DNA of 64,000 nt, taken from Dyadobacter sp. CY356. Its GTDB lineage: Bacteria; Bacteroidota; Bacteroidia; Cytophagales; Spirosomataceae. Positions 1 through 9,139 of this stretch are shown piece by piece. Numbering within the stretch: the stretch's first letter is position 1; every line of letters begins with the position of its first letter. Both the position numbers and the translations under genes were made by a program. The DNA is taken from NCBI RefSeq assembly GCF_021440195.1, contig NZ_JAJTSZ010000007.1, forward strand, positions 269,719 to 333,718. Reading direction: 5' to 3'. The notes under the pieces are model-generated. The model was not told the origin of the DNA. It ran no database searches and saw nothing but the letters and a program-made list of their open reading frames with translations.

Positions 1-2498
1 TAGTAATCAAGCATCCGGAAAGTACCTATCGGATCGCCGTACTGGAAAAAAAACTGGTTTCCGTCAAAGTGCTGGAAGTCAGGAAACGGTACAGAATCTC
101 TATTTATAAACGTACCCGCGGCAACTTTATAGCTGAGTTTGCTCCGAATACCGATGTCAAATCCATGTGAAATACCAATCTGCATGAAATCAAAATCGAC
201 GTCGCTGCCAAATGCATTTTTAATTCCTTTGCGGTATGTGACAGAAAGTTTCGGAGAATCATCGTTATAAAAAGTTGTCTTTCCTTTTCGGATTTTATAT
301 TTCTGCCAGGGTTTGTAATACGCCGATAAACCAAGAGTCAGAGCCTGATGTGGCTGCATGTTAACATTGGATGTTTCAGACTGATTTTCCAATTCAGAAT
401 TGAAAGGATCATTTGACGTAAAAGAACGTTTCTTCCAGTCGATCAAACAATATGGATTTGTGTTTTCCCGGTTCGAAAGTGGCTGACGATCGGCATATTC
501 CACATTCGCTTTTAACTCAAAATGTTCGTTTTTCTGATTTGTTGAAAAGTCAAGACGAACAAAATTCTTTTCATAAATTTTGATAAAATTCCTTTCCAGA
601 AAAAGCGTCGTCAAGCTATTTAAAATAGGGCTCATCGGGTTTTCGGGATTAAATTGTGATACAGTTCTCCCTCCCGAAAAATTGAGCATATTACGTTTCC
701 AGGCATAATCCACACCACCCGTAGCAAACAGCTTTTGACGGGAAAACGAATAACGTGTCAGTCCGCTGAACGTCCATGTGCCCTGGTCACGGACTGTATT
801 TCTTTTAATACCATTGGTAGATATATTGATTTCATCCGAATTCTTTTTGGGCTGCGCACCTTTATGGTATCTCAATTTCAAGCCGCCGCCGTTGATTACC
901 CAACCTTCAACAGTATTGACCTGCAAGCCATAAAGCGGACTGACGTATTCAAGCCGCCAAGGACTTTTCTTACCAAAACGAAATGTATGACCTGTAAAAA
1001 TATCCCCAATGGAACCACCAGAACCTCCACCGCCTTTCCTTTTTGTGGTGTCTGCTTTCGAAACTTTTAAGCTATCTCGTTGCTCTTGCGTTCCCTCTTT
1101 AATAATCACCAAACTATCAAGTCGCGTATAACTTTTTACTTCGGCAACCGTCAATGGTACTGAACGGATAGAATCCCAGAAAGCCATAGTCCTTCTGTTT
1201 GCCATGGAATCCACAGAGGTTGAGTCGTTCCGGGTAAAATTCATGTCAATATCTTCACCTTTTTCTTCTTTCTTTTTCAGATCCTGTTTTTCATATTCTT
1301 TCATCAGCTTTCTCAGATTTTTCGCAGAGAATTCCTTCTGTTTGCTGACTACTTCTTCAAGCTTTTGCGTTTTTATTTCATGGTTAGAAAGTCCGACTTT
1401 TTTTGCTTCCTCCTTTTCTTTTTTTCCATCCACCACCACAATATCAGCCTGGAATGCAGGGTTCACTTTCAACTTTGAAAATGTTTGTGAGATGACCAGA
1501 TCGCCTTTTCCTTTGATACCATAAATCCCGCCATTCACATGAAACTGCTGGTTGGTTGGCATCCAAACACCTTGCACGGGACTATAAACCTGTTTTATTT
1601 CGATATTAAAACCTGTATTGACCGTTTGCAGATTAAGACTGTAAATACTCCACAGATTTTCAGTAATATAAATTGTTCCTCTATAAACACCTTCACCGTA
1701 TGACCGCGGAGTAACTTTTATTTTGTTAATCTCCACACCATTCTCCTGAAAACTGCCCTCGTATTCAAACTTGTAATAAGCAAAAGCGCGCGGCGATAAA
1801 GGCGAAACTGCTTTCACAACTTCGGGCTGATAGAAGCTTGTAAGAAAATATTGATTGGCACTGGCGAAGTTATTATCCTGACTATTTCTTGCCGCAATAA
1901 CACGCTGCTTGTACGAATTCGGCTGGCGAAAAGTAACCTCAGAAACACTCTCATTTAAAATCGGAACGCCCTTTTTGAAGTTTGATTCTTTCTCAATTTC
2001 CTTCAATTCCTTCTTATAAAGAAACTCCAAAGGCAGATCAGTTATGACAAAAGATGATTTTGAATAGGCTTTGGCCGTATAACTTTCAACCTGTAAAAAA
2101 TGATAACGGCTTTTCGCAATCGCTCTGCGCATGATCGTATACGCAGGATCTTCCCCTTTATTTCCAATCCTGACCTCACCCAGATTATAGGCCTGTTCTT
2201 CCATGGTCAGGTCATATGTTTCCATTTTATTTTCAATGGTGAACGATTTTTGCCCGGTCTTAAAGCCCAGATATTGAAAAATCACTTCATAATAGCCAGG
2301 TTTTAAATCCAGCTGATATTTCCCTTCCTCATTTGAAATAGTACTGATCTCTGTACCTTTTACGACAATAGCTGCAAAAGGCAAGACTTCGCCCTTTTGG
2401 GTTTTGATAGTGCCTTTTACACCACTTCCGGTCTGCGCATAAACCTGATTTAATAGTAACAGGAATAAAAAAATGACCTGAGTAAAGAGATTACGCAT
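1..2498 (-). CDS. DUF5686 / carboxypeptidase-regulatory-like outer membrane protein (3'-partial)
   Basis: The reading frame is open from an ATG at 2498 to the window edge, about 832 codons, so the C-terminus is missing or nearly so. It starts with a signal peptide (MRNLFTQVIFLFLLLL, cleavage after VYAQ). A carboxypeptidase-D regulatory-like beta-sandwich follows at about residues 25-110 (GVKGTIKTQKGEVLPFAAI, then a GKYQLDLKPGYYEV stretch). A long region with the composition of DUF5686 comes next, and aromatic-rich alternating segments near the end suggest an outer-membrane beta-barrel. A charged Lys/Glu stretch lies near residues 330-400. DUF5686 proteins are usually about 800-850 residues, so little is missing. 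The role of the family is not established; a cell-envelope function is inferred. Confidence 0.75.
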   Translation of the reverse strand, partial: MRNLFTQVIFLFLLLLNQVYAQTGSGVKGTIKTQKGEVLPFAAIVVKGTEISTISNEEGKYQLDLKPGYYEVIFQYLGFKTGQKSFTIENKMETYDLTMEEQAYNLGEVRIGNKGEDPAYTIMRRAIAKSRYHFLQVESYTAKAYSKSSFVITDLPLEFLYKKELKEIEKESNFKKGVPILNESVSEVTFRQPNSYKQRVIAARNSQDNNFASANQYFLTSFYQPEVVKAVSPLSPRAFAYYKFEYEGSFQENGVEINKIKVTPRSYGEGVYRGTIYITENLWSIYSLNLQTVNTGFNIEIKQVYSPVQGVWMPTNQQFHVNGGIYGIKGKGDLVISQTFSKLKVNPAFQADIVVVDGKKEKEEAKKVGLSNHEIKTQKLEEVVSKQKEFSAKNLRKLMKEYEKQDLKKKEEKGEDIDMNFTRNDSTSVDSMANRRTMAFWDSIRSVPLTVAEVKSYTRLDSLVIIKEGTQEQRDSLKVSKADTTKRKGGGGSGGSIGDIFTGHTFRFGKKSPWRLEYVSPLYGLQVNTVEGWVINGGGLKLRYHKGAQPKKNSDEINISTNGIKRNTVRDQGTWTFSGLTRYSFSRQKLFATGGVDYAWKRNMLNFSGGRTVSQFNPENPMSPILNSLTTLFLERNFIKIYEKNFVRLDFSTNQKNEHFELKANVEYADRQPLSNRENTNPYCLIDWKKRSFTSNDPFNSELENQSETSNVNMQPHQALTLGLSAYYKPWQKYKIRKGKTTFYNDDSPKLSVTYRKGIKNAFGSDVDFDFMQIGISHGFDIGIRSKLSYKVAAGTFINRDSVPFPDFQHFDGNQFFFQYGDPIGTFRMLDY

Positions 2499-2579
2499 AG
2501 AAGTAATTTAATTATAATTTTTCACGGCTTTTGAGAAGATGCCCCACTAAAAGAACAAGTTGCGTGAATATAAAAATAA

Positions 2580-4730
2580 TTATGAAATTACTTTCTCAAG
2601 AACTTCAACAAGATCACTTTCCGTAAATGGTTTTCCGAGCAGATCATTCATACCCATCCGCAGATAATGTGAACGGTCCTCGTCAGCCACATTACCCGTA
2701 TAACCTATAATAGGAACGCCGGATTTTGACAGATTACGGTCATTTCTGACCAGTTTGGTCAATTGTAATCCATCCATTTTGGGCATTTGCACATCAGTGA
2801 TAATAAGATCATAATCTGTATTATTGAATAGATGATAAGCCTCTTCACCATCAGAAGCCAGGTCGTAACGAATTGCATTTTTATCCATTATCCTACCCAG
2901 CAGCAATAGATTTATTTTGATATCATCAACCATCAAAACCTTTTTGTCTCTCAAAAGTTTGCCTATACCGGTCATACCGCTGTCTTCCTCAGCCTTTATA
3001 TTTTCAACTGCCATAGCTAGTGGAATTTCAATTTTAAAAACAGAGCCTTTCCCAGGCTCGCTTTGTACACCAATAGTCCCTTCAAACAGATCAACAATTC
3101 TTTTACAAATCGGCAATCCCAAACCCGTTCCCTGTTGTCTGTTTCGTTCGTCAGTTGATTCAATTTGTGTAAAGTCTTCAAATATTAATTTCAAATTTTT
3201 CTCCTCAATACCTACGCCAGAATCGGTTACAGAGATCTTCAACATTCCATTTTGTTCCTTAGTTTTTTCAAAACTTGCACGGACATGTACCTCTCCACTT
3301 TGCGGTGTAAATTTTATCGCGTTGGTAATAAGATTGATAACAACCTGTTTGAGGCGAAAATCATCACCGCTAAGCATTAAACGCGAGTCAATTTCAAATT
3401 GCTTATGCAATAAAATTTCCTTATTTCCAGCCAGAACTGATAACATGCCTGTTACGTTTTCAAGCATTTCAAGCGGATAAAACTTATGATCCACAAGTTT
3501 TATTTTTCCACTTTCAAATTTTGAAAAATCCAGAATCTCATTCACCAGCATAAGTAATACGTCAGATGAATTTTTAATGGCATTGATTTTCATCTGCAAG
3601 TCTTCTTTTGGTTTTCCAAAATCAATTTGCCTCGCAAATCCAATGATTGAGTTTAATGGAGTACGTATTTCATGCGACACATGTGACAAAAACTCTCCCT
3701 TTTTTTTGGCCGACTCCACAGCAAGCGTACTATATTCAAGAATTTTCTTTTCGCTTTTATATAGTTTCACAATATTCCACAGAATCATCAGTGTCAAAAT
3801 CAGCACAATCGCTACATTTCCCCACCTCAACTGATTGAGCTCATTCATGTTATCAGATGTCTGCACCAGCAATGAATTTCTCAAAGTTTCAACATCTTTG
3901 ATTTCTTCCATTTTCAATGCTTTTAAAGCGGATTGAAGATTAGAAAAAATTCTATTATTAAGCACCAGCAATTCCAGCTCGGCCTGATTGAGCTCATGCC
4001 TCGCTTTGGCCAGGGAATTATCGTTTACCGATAATTTAATGACTTCCGGTTTTCTTGAATGCAGGGCAATGGAATCAGCGGAAGTTGTAGTTGTTTTTGA
4101 GGCAGCAACCTTCACTTCACTGCTGTCCCCGTTTTTATTGGAAACAGCTTCTACCAGCCTTCTCCATAATTTCTTATTTTTCTTCCTTGGAACAATCGTA
4201 ACAGAATCAGATTTTGCAACCTTCGTGGTTGTTTTGACAATGTATGGCTTGGTAATTGGTATCGCGACGGTTACATCAGGTCGTTTCTGTTCGGCACGAA
4301 ACCGTAAGAGATCATCAACCATTTTTTTCAAATGGATAAACTCCCTATTTTTAAGCTGCTTATTTTCAAGAAGTTGTGGAAGATATAGATTATTAAAAAA
4401 CGATTGTCTTTTTTTCTCTTCCTGAAAATCATCCAGAATTGAAGAAACTGTTTTCATTTGCAGTGTGTAATGATCCAGAAATCTCTCGTCGGAAGTGACA
4501 GCATACAACCGGCTGTTATTTTCTGCCACGTATAAAACAGAAATGCATGTATCGATTCTACGGTAGTTATCATTCCCGTTTTTCAACACACGGATATTAT
4601 TTTGAACGATACCGGATTTCGAATTGGTAATCAGCGTGATAAATACAAAAGAGGCTAAAATTAATATCAGGGTTATTGTCCAGGCAAAGGATTTGAGGGA
4701 AACAGTTCTTATGTCACTTTTCATCGTCAA
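2580..4730 (-). CDS. Hybrid sensor histidine kinase with C-terminal receiver
   Basis: This 716-residue inner-membrane kinase has TM1 at about 14-35 and TM2 at about 304-326, enclosing a roughly 270-residue periplasmic sensor region that I do not recognise and that contains a basic, Thr-rich stretch. HisKA follows with the H-box SHVSHEIRTPLNSIIG (His353), then a HATPase domain with the N box (NLITNAIKFT) and G boxes (DSGVGI, GTGLGL). A receiver closes the protein with acceptor Asp646 (IITDVQMPKMDG) and Lys in GKPF. It should autophosphorylate and pass phosphate to its own receiver and then to an unlinked HPt or regulator. No cognate regulator is adjacent. Its architecture parallels the kinase at 23227-25785, which additionally has an HPt. 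The start could instead be the second Met (MKSDIRT). Confidence 0.9.
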   Translation of the reverse strand: MTMKSDIRTVSLKSFAWTITLILILASFVFITLITNSKSGIVQNNIRVLKNGNDNYRRIDTCISVLYVAENNSRLYAVTSDERFLDHYTLQMKTVSSILDDFQEEKKRQSFFNNLYLPQLLENKQLKNREFIHLKKMVDDLLRFRAEQKRPDVTVAIPITKPYIVKTTTKVAKSDSVTIVPRKKNKKLWRRLVEAVSNKNGDSSEVKVAASKTTTTSADSIALHSRKPEVIKLSVNDNSLAKARHELNQAELELLVLNNRIFSNLQSALKALKMEEIKDVETLRNSLLVQTSDNMNELNQLRWGNVAIVLILTLMILWNIVKLYKSEKKILEYSTLAVESAKKKGEFLSHVSHEIRTPLNSIIGFARQIDFGKPKEDLQMKINAIKNSSDVLLMLVNEILDFSKFESGKIKLVDHKFYPLEMLENVTGMLSVLAGNKEILLHKQFEIDSRLMLSGDDFRLKQVVINLITNAIKFTPQSGEVHVRASFEKTKEQNGMLKISVTDSGVGIEEKNLKLIFEDFTQIESTDERNRQQGTGLGLPICKRIVDLFEGTIGVQSEPGKGSVFKIEIPLAMAVENIKAEEDSGMTGIGKLLRDKKVLMVDDIKINLLLLGRIMDKNAIRYDLASDGEEAYHLFNNTDYDLIITDVQMPKMDGLQLTKLVRNDRNLSKSGVPIIGYTGNVADEDRSHYLRMGMNDLLGKPFTESDLVEVLEKVIS

Positions 4731-4923
4731 ACAAGATCATTAATTCGGGTAAAGTTAAGGGTTAGTTTTACTTCTACAAGAAAAATCCATTTAGCGTTCA
4801 TTTAAGTAATTTATTCTACAAGCCTGAAAAACAGGACTTCTAACGCTAATTCGTGATTCCACGAACCGACTTTGATCTATCGCTGTTATCAAAAACCAGT
4901 CCAGTATCCAATTTGTACCCCAA

Positions 4924-6153
4924 ATGAATAATAGAACTTATTTTTACCTTATTCTTATTTTAGGCAGTTTAACTGCATTAGGGCCTTTTTCAATTGACAT
5001 GTATCTTCCCGGGTTTCCTGCCATTGCAAAAGATCTGCACACAACAGCCTCAAAAGTTTCCCTTTCCTTATCAGGATTTTTCATAGGAATTTCTGCCGGA
5101 CAACTACTTTACGGACCGCTTCTTGATCGGTTTGGAAGAAAAAAGCCATTGTTCATCGGGCTGACAGTCTACATTCTGGCTTCTATTGGCTGCGCGATGT
5201 CTACGACGATTGATATGCTTATTTTGTCGCGATTTGTTCAGGCAATCGGAAGCTGTGCCGCCGCAGTTGCCTCAGTCGCGATGGTCCGTGACCTTTTCCC
5301 TGTAAAGGACAGTGCGAAAGTCTTTTCATTGCTACTTTTGGTCGTGGGAGCTTCGCCTATGATCGCCCCAACCGTTGGCGGATATGTCACGGCAGCTTTT
5401 GGCTGGCAGGCTGTATTTTTGATTTTGACAGGCATGGGCGTGGCCATTTTGATTGCTTCGGTTTTATGGCTTCCTGATAGTTTTAAACCTGATACCAGTT
5501 TGTCATTGAAGCCAAAACCCATCATTCTAAACTTTCTTTCTGTAATTCGTGAGCCGCAATTTTATACTTATTCATTCACTGGTGCTATCGCTTTTGCAGG
5601 ATTGTTCGCATATGTGTCCGGATCTCCGCTGGTTTTTATGGAGGTATTTCACACCAATGAAAAAGTTTATGGCTGGATTTTTGCCTTTTTATCAATAGGT
5701 TTTATCGGATCAAGTCAAATCAATACCTTATTGCTAAGAAAATATAGAAGTGAACAAGTGATCAATATTGCACTGGTTTGTATGGTCATCATAAGTCTTG
5801 CCATGCTGTTTGCATCCTACAACGGCTTCCTGACCTTAACGCTCACCATTATACTTCTGTTTTTCTTCCTGTGTTGTATCGGTCTCACTTATCCCAATGC
5901 GGCAGCTCTTTCACTGGCTCCTTTTTCACAAAATGCCGGGAGCGCATCTGCACTGATGGGGGCAATCCAGATGGGGATGGGCGCGGCGATTTCGGTTGTT
6001 GTGAGTTTGTTTGAAGTGCCATCAACGTTTCCAATGACGCTCGCCATGGCAATATCATCTAGCCTGGCACTCTGTGTTTTTCTGATCGGAAGACGGATGA
6101 TTACACGAATAATTGAAGTGGAAGCAGGAACTGATAGTGGATTAATGCATTGA
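4924..6153 (+). CDS. Bcr/CflA-family multidrug MFS exporter
   Basis: A 409-residue inner-membrane protein with about 12 hydrophobic helices. The N-terminus (ALGPFSIDMYLPGFPAIAKD) is the hallmark of the Bcr/CflA drug:proton antiporter branch. The MFS loop 2-3 motif is visible as LLYGPLLDRFGRKK, and motif C lies in the GASPMIAPTVGG stretch. Family members export bicyclomycin, chloramphenicol and related compounds by proton antiport; the substrate cannot be told from sequence here. It is transcribed alone, with a 190-bp gap from the divergent kinase gene and a 157-bp gap to the EthD gene. It is full length. Confidence 0.88.
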   Translation: MNNRTYFYLILILGSLTALGPFSIDMYLPGFPAIAKDLHTTASKVSLSLSGFFIGISAGQLLYGPLLDRFGRKKPLFIGLTVYILASIGCAMSTTIDMLILSRFVQAIGSCAAAVASVAMVRDLFPVKDSAKVFSLLLLVVGASPMIAPTVGGYVTAAFGWQAVFLILTGMGVAILIASVLWLPDSFKPDTSLSLKPKPIILNFLSVIREPQFYTYSFTGAIAFAGLFAYVSGSPLVFMEVFHTNEKVYGWIFAFLSIGFIGSSQINTLLLRKYRSEQVINIALVCMVIISLAMLFASYNGFLTLTLTIILLFFFLCCIGLTYPNAAALSLAPFSQNAGSASALMGAIQMGMGAAISVVVSLFEVPSTFPMTLAMAISSSLALCVFLIGRRMITRIIEVEAGTDSGLMH

Positions 6154-6310
6154 TATTCCGATTTCGATAATAAATGGAAAAAGCTCATATATATCTTCTG
6201 TTCTTTCGAAAGTTTGGACTAAATTGATAACGTTTTGTGGAAGTTGATCCGGATACTAATCAATTTCCAAAACCCATTTAAAATCCTTAATCACTTCAAA
6301 CTACAAGTCA

Positions 6311-6622
6311 ATGTTTAAAGTAACAGTTTTATACCCGCGCGCAGCCGAAGACGATTTTAATCTGGCTTATTACCTTGACGTTCATACGCCAATGGTCAAA
6401 GAATTACTTGGTCCGTGGGGTGTGTTGAAAGTAGATGTTGAAGTTGGAATCTCAGGCCCCGCACCCGGATCGGAACCGGCCTACGCGCTTATTTGTGGAA
6501 TTCATTTCAGTGATCTGCAATCGTTGCAGTCTGGCCTGGATGCAGAAGGGCCAACGCTTATTGCGGATATACCTAATTTCACAAGTGTAACACCGATCAT
6601 GCAGTTCAGTCGTGTAGAATAG
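6311..6622 (+). CDS. EthD-family protein
   Basis: A 103-residue protein of the dimeric alpha/beta-barrel EthD family. The N-terminal FKVTVLYP strand, the YYLDVHTPMVKELLG helix with its conserved H-x-P and the C-terminal strand PIMQFSRVE are typical. EthD proteins were first seen with ether-degrading P450 operons but most genomic copies have no known substrate, and this copy has no P450 or oxidase neighbour. It is complete, monocistronic and ends at a bidirectional hairpin terminator. Confidence 0.8.
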   Translation: MFKVTVLYPRAAEDDFNLAYYLDVHTPMVKELLGPWGVLKVDVEVGISGPAPGSEPAYALICGIHFSDLQSLQSGLDAEGPTLIADIPNFTSVTPIMQFSRVE

Positions 6623-6636
6623 AAATTTTTTGTAGA

Positions 6637-6683
6637 TAAAAGAATAGCCCGGTTGCTCACACAGCCAGGCTATTCTTTTTTTA
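6637..6683. terminator. Bidirectional intrinsic terminator between EthD and 5'-nucleotidase genes
   Basis: A hairpin with arms AAAAGAATAGCC (6638-6649) and GGCTATTCTTTT (6668-6679), flanked by A and T runs on opposite sides. It can stop transcription from both converging genes. Confidence 0.8.
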
Positions 6684-6699
6684 TTACAATCCGCCCAAT

Positions 6700-7650
6700 T
6701 TACACAAGTGAATTTTCATGCACAGGACAAACACTGGCTGTTATAATTCGTTTACCGGTTCCTCTATTGAAAAAGTAATCCAGACGGCCCAGATTAATTC
6801 CGGCAAAACCTACCTGATTAATTGTTGTAACCTTACCATCCAGATTTTTGATATCTTCCGGAGCTTTCATGAAAGTATGCGTATGCCCACCAATCACAAG
6901 ATCAATATTTCTTGTTGACTGAGCCAAAATCTGGTCTGATACTTTTTCCTCTTTGTATTTATAGCCCAAATGAGACAGACAAATAACCAAGTCGCAATCC
7001 AGGTCATTTTTTAGCAAACCCGCTGTTGCATTGGCTTTTGCAATAGGATCCTGATAAATGATATCACCATAATTCTTTTTATCAACCAAACCTGCCAGTT
7101 CAATTCCCAGACCAAAAACACCGATTTTGATTCCTTGTTTTTTGAAAATTTTATATGGCTGCGTTTTGCCCTTTAATGCCGTATTCTGAAAATCATAATT
7201 GCTGACAAGAAATGGAAAGTTGGCATGTGGCAATTGTTTTACAAATCCATCAATACCATTATCAAAATCATGGTTTCCCATCGTTGCCGCGTCATAACCC
7301 ATATCGCTCATCAGCTTCATTTCAAGCTCTCCACCAAACAGATTGAAATAGGGAGTTCCTTGAAAAACATCGCCTGCATCAAGCAAAAGCACATTTTTTT
7401 GCTCTGAACGTATTTTATTGATCAGAGCACCACGTCTGGCCACACCTCCCATACCCTGATTCCGGGATCCATCCATTGGAAAAGGTTCGATACGGCTGTG
7501 CACGTCGTTGGTATGCAAAATGGTAAGCTGCACCGTTTCATCTTTTGCAAAAGCTGAAAAAGGCGCAGCGCTTAACGCCAGTAGAGCAGCCGCCGCACCA
7601 CCGCTTTTCAGAAAATCCCGGCGATTAGTTGTTGACAACAATTCTTCCAT
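6700..7650 (-). CDS. Tat-exported metallophosphatase, 5'-nucleotidase N-terminal (catalytic) domain
   Basis: A 316-residue calcineurin-like phosphoesterase matching the catalytic half of UshA-type 5'-nucleotidases. A twin-arginine signal (TTNRRDFLKSGGAAAALL) directs export of the folded metalloprotein. Metal and catalytic motifs are present in order: LHTNDVHSR, LLLDAGDVFQG, TMGNHDFDNG, ICLSHLGYK and VIGGHTHTF. The C-terminal substrate-specificity domain is absent from this polypeptide and is encoded by the upstream gene (7625-8386), whose last 26 bp overlap this start. Translational coupling and a two-subunit periplasmic enzyme are inferred; hydrolysis of nucleotides or UDP-sugars is the known family activity. 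Confidence 0.88.
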   Translation of the reverse strand: MEELLSTTNRRDFLKSGGAAAALLALSAAPFSAFAKDETVQLTILHTNDVHSRIEPFPMDGSRNQGMGGVARRGALINKIRSEQKNVLLLDAGDVFQGTPYFNLFGGELEMKLMSDMGYDAATMGNHDFDNGIDGFVKQLPHANFPFLVSNYDFQNTALKGKTQPYKIFKKQGIKIGVFGLGIELAGLVDKKNYGDIIYQDPIAKANATAGLLKNDLDCDLVICLSHLGYKYKEEKVSDQILAQSTRNIDLVIGGHTHTFMKAPEDIKNLDGKVTTINQVGFAGINLGRLDYFFNRGTGKRIITASVCPVHENSLV

Positions 7651-8386
7651 CTAATTGAGTATTTATGGTTTTTCCTGCACTTGTAAGACCATTGATATGA
7701 TCGATTAATGCATCTCTTACTTTCTTGTCAATATTTTTTCTTTCTGCGGCCTCGCTCAAAAATTCAAGTCCTTCGGCACCGTTCGCCAGATAATCATAGG
7801 TAAGCAGGTTATAGCTTTGATTGATATCAAAAGGTTTCCCGGCAATCATCACATCCGTTGCTTTTTTATCCCTGATATTCATCCGGATACCGGCAACGGG
7901 TTGTCCATTTGATTTTACGATAAAATCAATAACCTTTTGAACGGACGCTCCTGATAATTTCAAAACCACCAGTTCATTTTCGAACGGCATCAATTCAAAA
8001 ACATTTGAAACCGAAATATTTCCTTTTGGAAAACTGGTCCTCAATCCTCCTTTGGTTGATAAAGTAAACTGGATTGTTGGATCTTTCTTCAAACCTTCTG
8101 CCAAAATAGCATCAGAGAAAAAATCACCCATCAAAGTTTCAGGATCAGATGTTTTTGTTAATTCCTGATCCGAGCGGCCGATAACGCGGTTCATTTCCGC
8201 ATCCATCTGTTTTTTGTATGGCAAATAATATTTGACCAAGGAAGAATCAGTGCCTGCTGACTGATCAATGGCGTATTCCTTATATTGATTCCCTGAAACT
8301 GTATAATGACGGTTACACGATGAAAGCAGCACCGGTCCGAAAATCAGGCCTAACATAATTCGCCTGTAAATATTTGAAGAAAGCAT
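7625..8386 (-). CDS. Lipoprotein 5'-nucleotidase C-terminal domain
   Basis: A 253-residue lipoprotein: the N-terminus carries a hydrophobic segment and lipobox (GPVLLSSC, Cys24). The rest matches the 5'-nucleotidase C-terminal domain, including a GDFFSDAI element, STKGGLRTSFPKG (the usual N-GG-R pattern is altered to K-GG-R), VFELMPFENELVVL and YDYLANGAEGL. In UshA this domain binds the nucleobase or sugar and moves relative to the catalytic domain. Here it is separately encoded and overlaps the catalytic gene by 26 bp in another frame, so the two probably form one periplasmic complex held at a membrane by the lipid anchor. Confidence 0.85.
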   Translation of the reverse strand: MLSSNIYRRIMLGLIFGPVLLSSCNRHYTVSGNQYKEYAIDQSAGTDSSLVKYYLPYKKQMDAEMNRVIGRSDQELTKTSDPETLMGDFFSDAILAEGLKKDPTIQFTLSTKGGLRTSFPKGNISVSNVFELMPFENELVVLKLSGASVQKVIDFIVKSNGQPVAGIRMNIRDKKATDVMIAGKPFDINQSYNLLTYDYLANGAEGLEFLSEAAERKNIDKKVRDALIDHINGLTSAGKTINTQLDGRIVVNN

Positions 8387-8495
8387 AAGGGAACGATCGG
8401 ATTGAAGTACAAAAGTAACAGCAATTATTCAGGTTCTGTCGATGCAAATAAATTTGATCAAAAATTAATATAAAGTTAACCTTTCCTCAAAATAA

Positions 8496-8530
8496 AAAAG
8501 AAGTCCTCTGCTGAAAGAAGACTTCTTTAC
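8496..8530 (-). terminator. Intrinsic terminator of the 171-aa gene
   Basis: A hairpin with arms AAAAGAAGTC (8496-8505) and GACTTCTTT (8520-8528), about 20 bp past the stop codon of the minus-strand gene at 8550-9065. On that strand it is followed by a T-rich run. Confidence 0.65.
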
Positions 8531-8549
8531 GCTCTGAAATAACTAGCTC

Positions 8550-9065
8550 TTACTTCGATTTACTTTTTATCAAGAGATATTCGATCTTATCCTTTTTCGC
8601 GAAAGCAGCGATCTGAGTGTACTTTTCATAATTATCCCAACGTTTCACCTCGTCGTTTTCAAAAGTTGGATTGATATCCCTATTCAAGTCAAGCAGGCCA
8701 AGAATGACGTGATTTTTGAAATCATACTCCGAAAGATTATTAATCGTAATCCGATCTGCAATTTCGTTGATATAAATAATTTCTACTTTTCCATCCCTGT
8801 AAATCACCTTCGGACATTTATCACAACCGGCGTTCGCATCTCTCCAGTAACTGTCGAGCTTACCTTTTCCTAAAACTGCTTCCACTTCTTTTTCACTTTT
8901 GAAAGCTACTTTGCTGAGATCCATTTCTACAATAGGCGCTAATGCTACATCTTCCTCATCCTTTAAAACAAAAAATTTAACGAAAATGGCAAGTGCAATA
9001 ATGGCTATGGCAATAAATTTCCATTTTGCCCATTTTCTTTTGAAAGGAGTAGTTTCGTTTTCCAT
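8550..9065 (-). CDS. Single-pass membrane protein of unknown function
   Basis: I do not recognise this 171-residue protein. A short, basic cytoplasmic N-terminus (KRKWAKWK) precedes one TM helix at about 17-33 (FIAIAIIALAIFVKFFVL). The remaining 135 residues would face the periplasm. A C-x-x-C pair (AGCDKCPKVIYRDG) about 80 residues in could form a disulphide or bind metal. The gene is monocistronic with its own terminator. Composition and length suggest a genuine but lineage-restricted protein. Confidence 0.7.
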   Translation of the reverse strand: MENETTPFKRKWAKWKFIAIAIIALAIFVKFFVLKDEEDVALAPIVEMDLSKVAFKSEKEVEAVLGKGKLDSYWRDANAGCDKCPKVIYRDGKVEIIYINEIADRITINNLSEYDFKNHVILGLLDLNRDINPTFENDEVKRWDNYEKYTQIAAFAKKDKIEYLLIKSKSK

Positions 9066-9139
9066 GTATTCTCTTTTTTAGTGATTTGATATTCTACAAA
9101 ATGATATAGCAATATCATGCCACCAACTCAGTTCTTCAC

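Noticed and set aside
104..334. 76-aa ORF on the minus strand at the left edge
   Set aside because: It is a shadow of the DUF5686 gene, which is open in another frame across the same bases.
2917..3480. 187-aa plus-strand ORF inside the hybrid kinase
   Set aside because: Antisense to a well-supported kinase gene with clear catalytic motifs; no support of its own.
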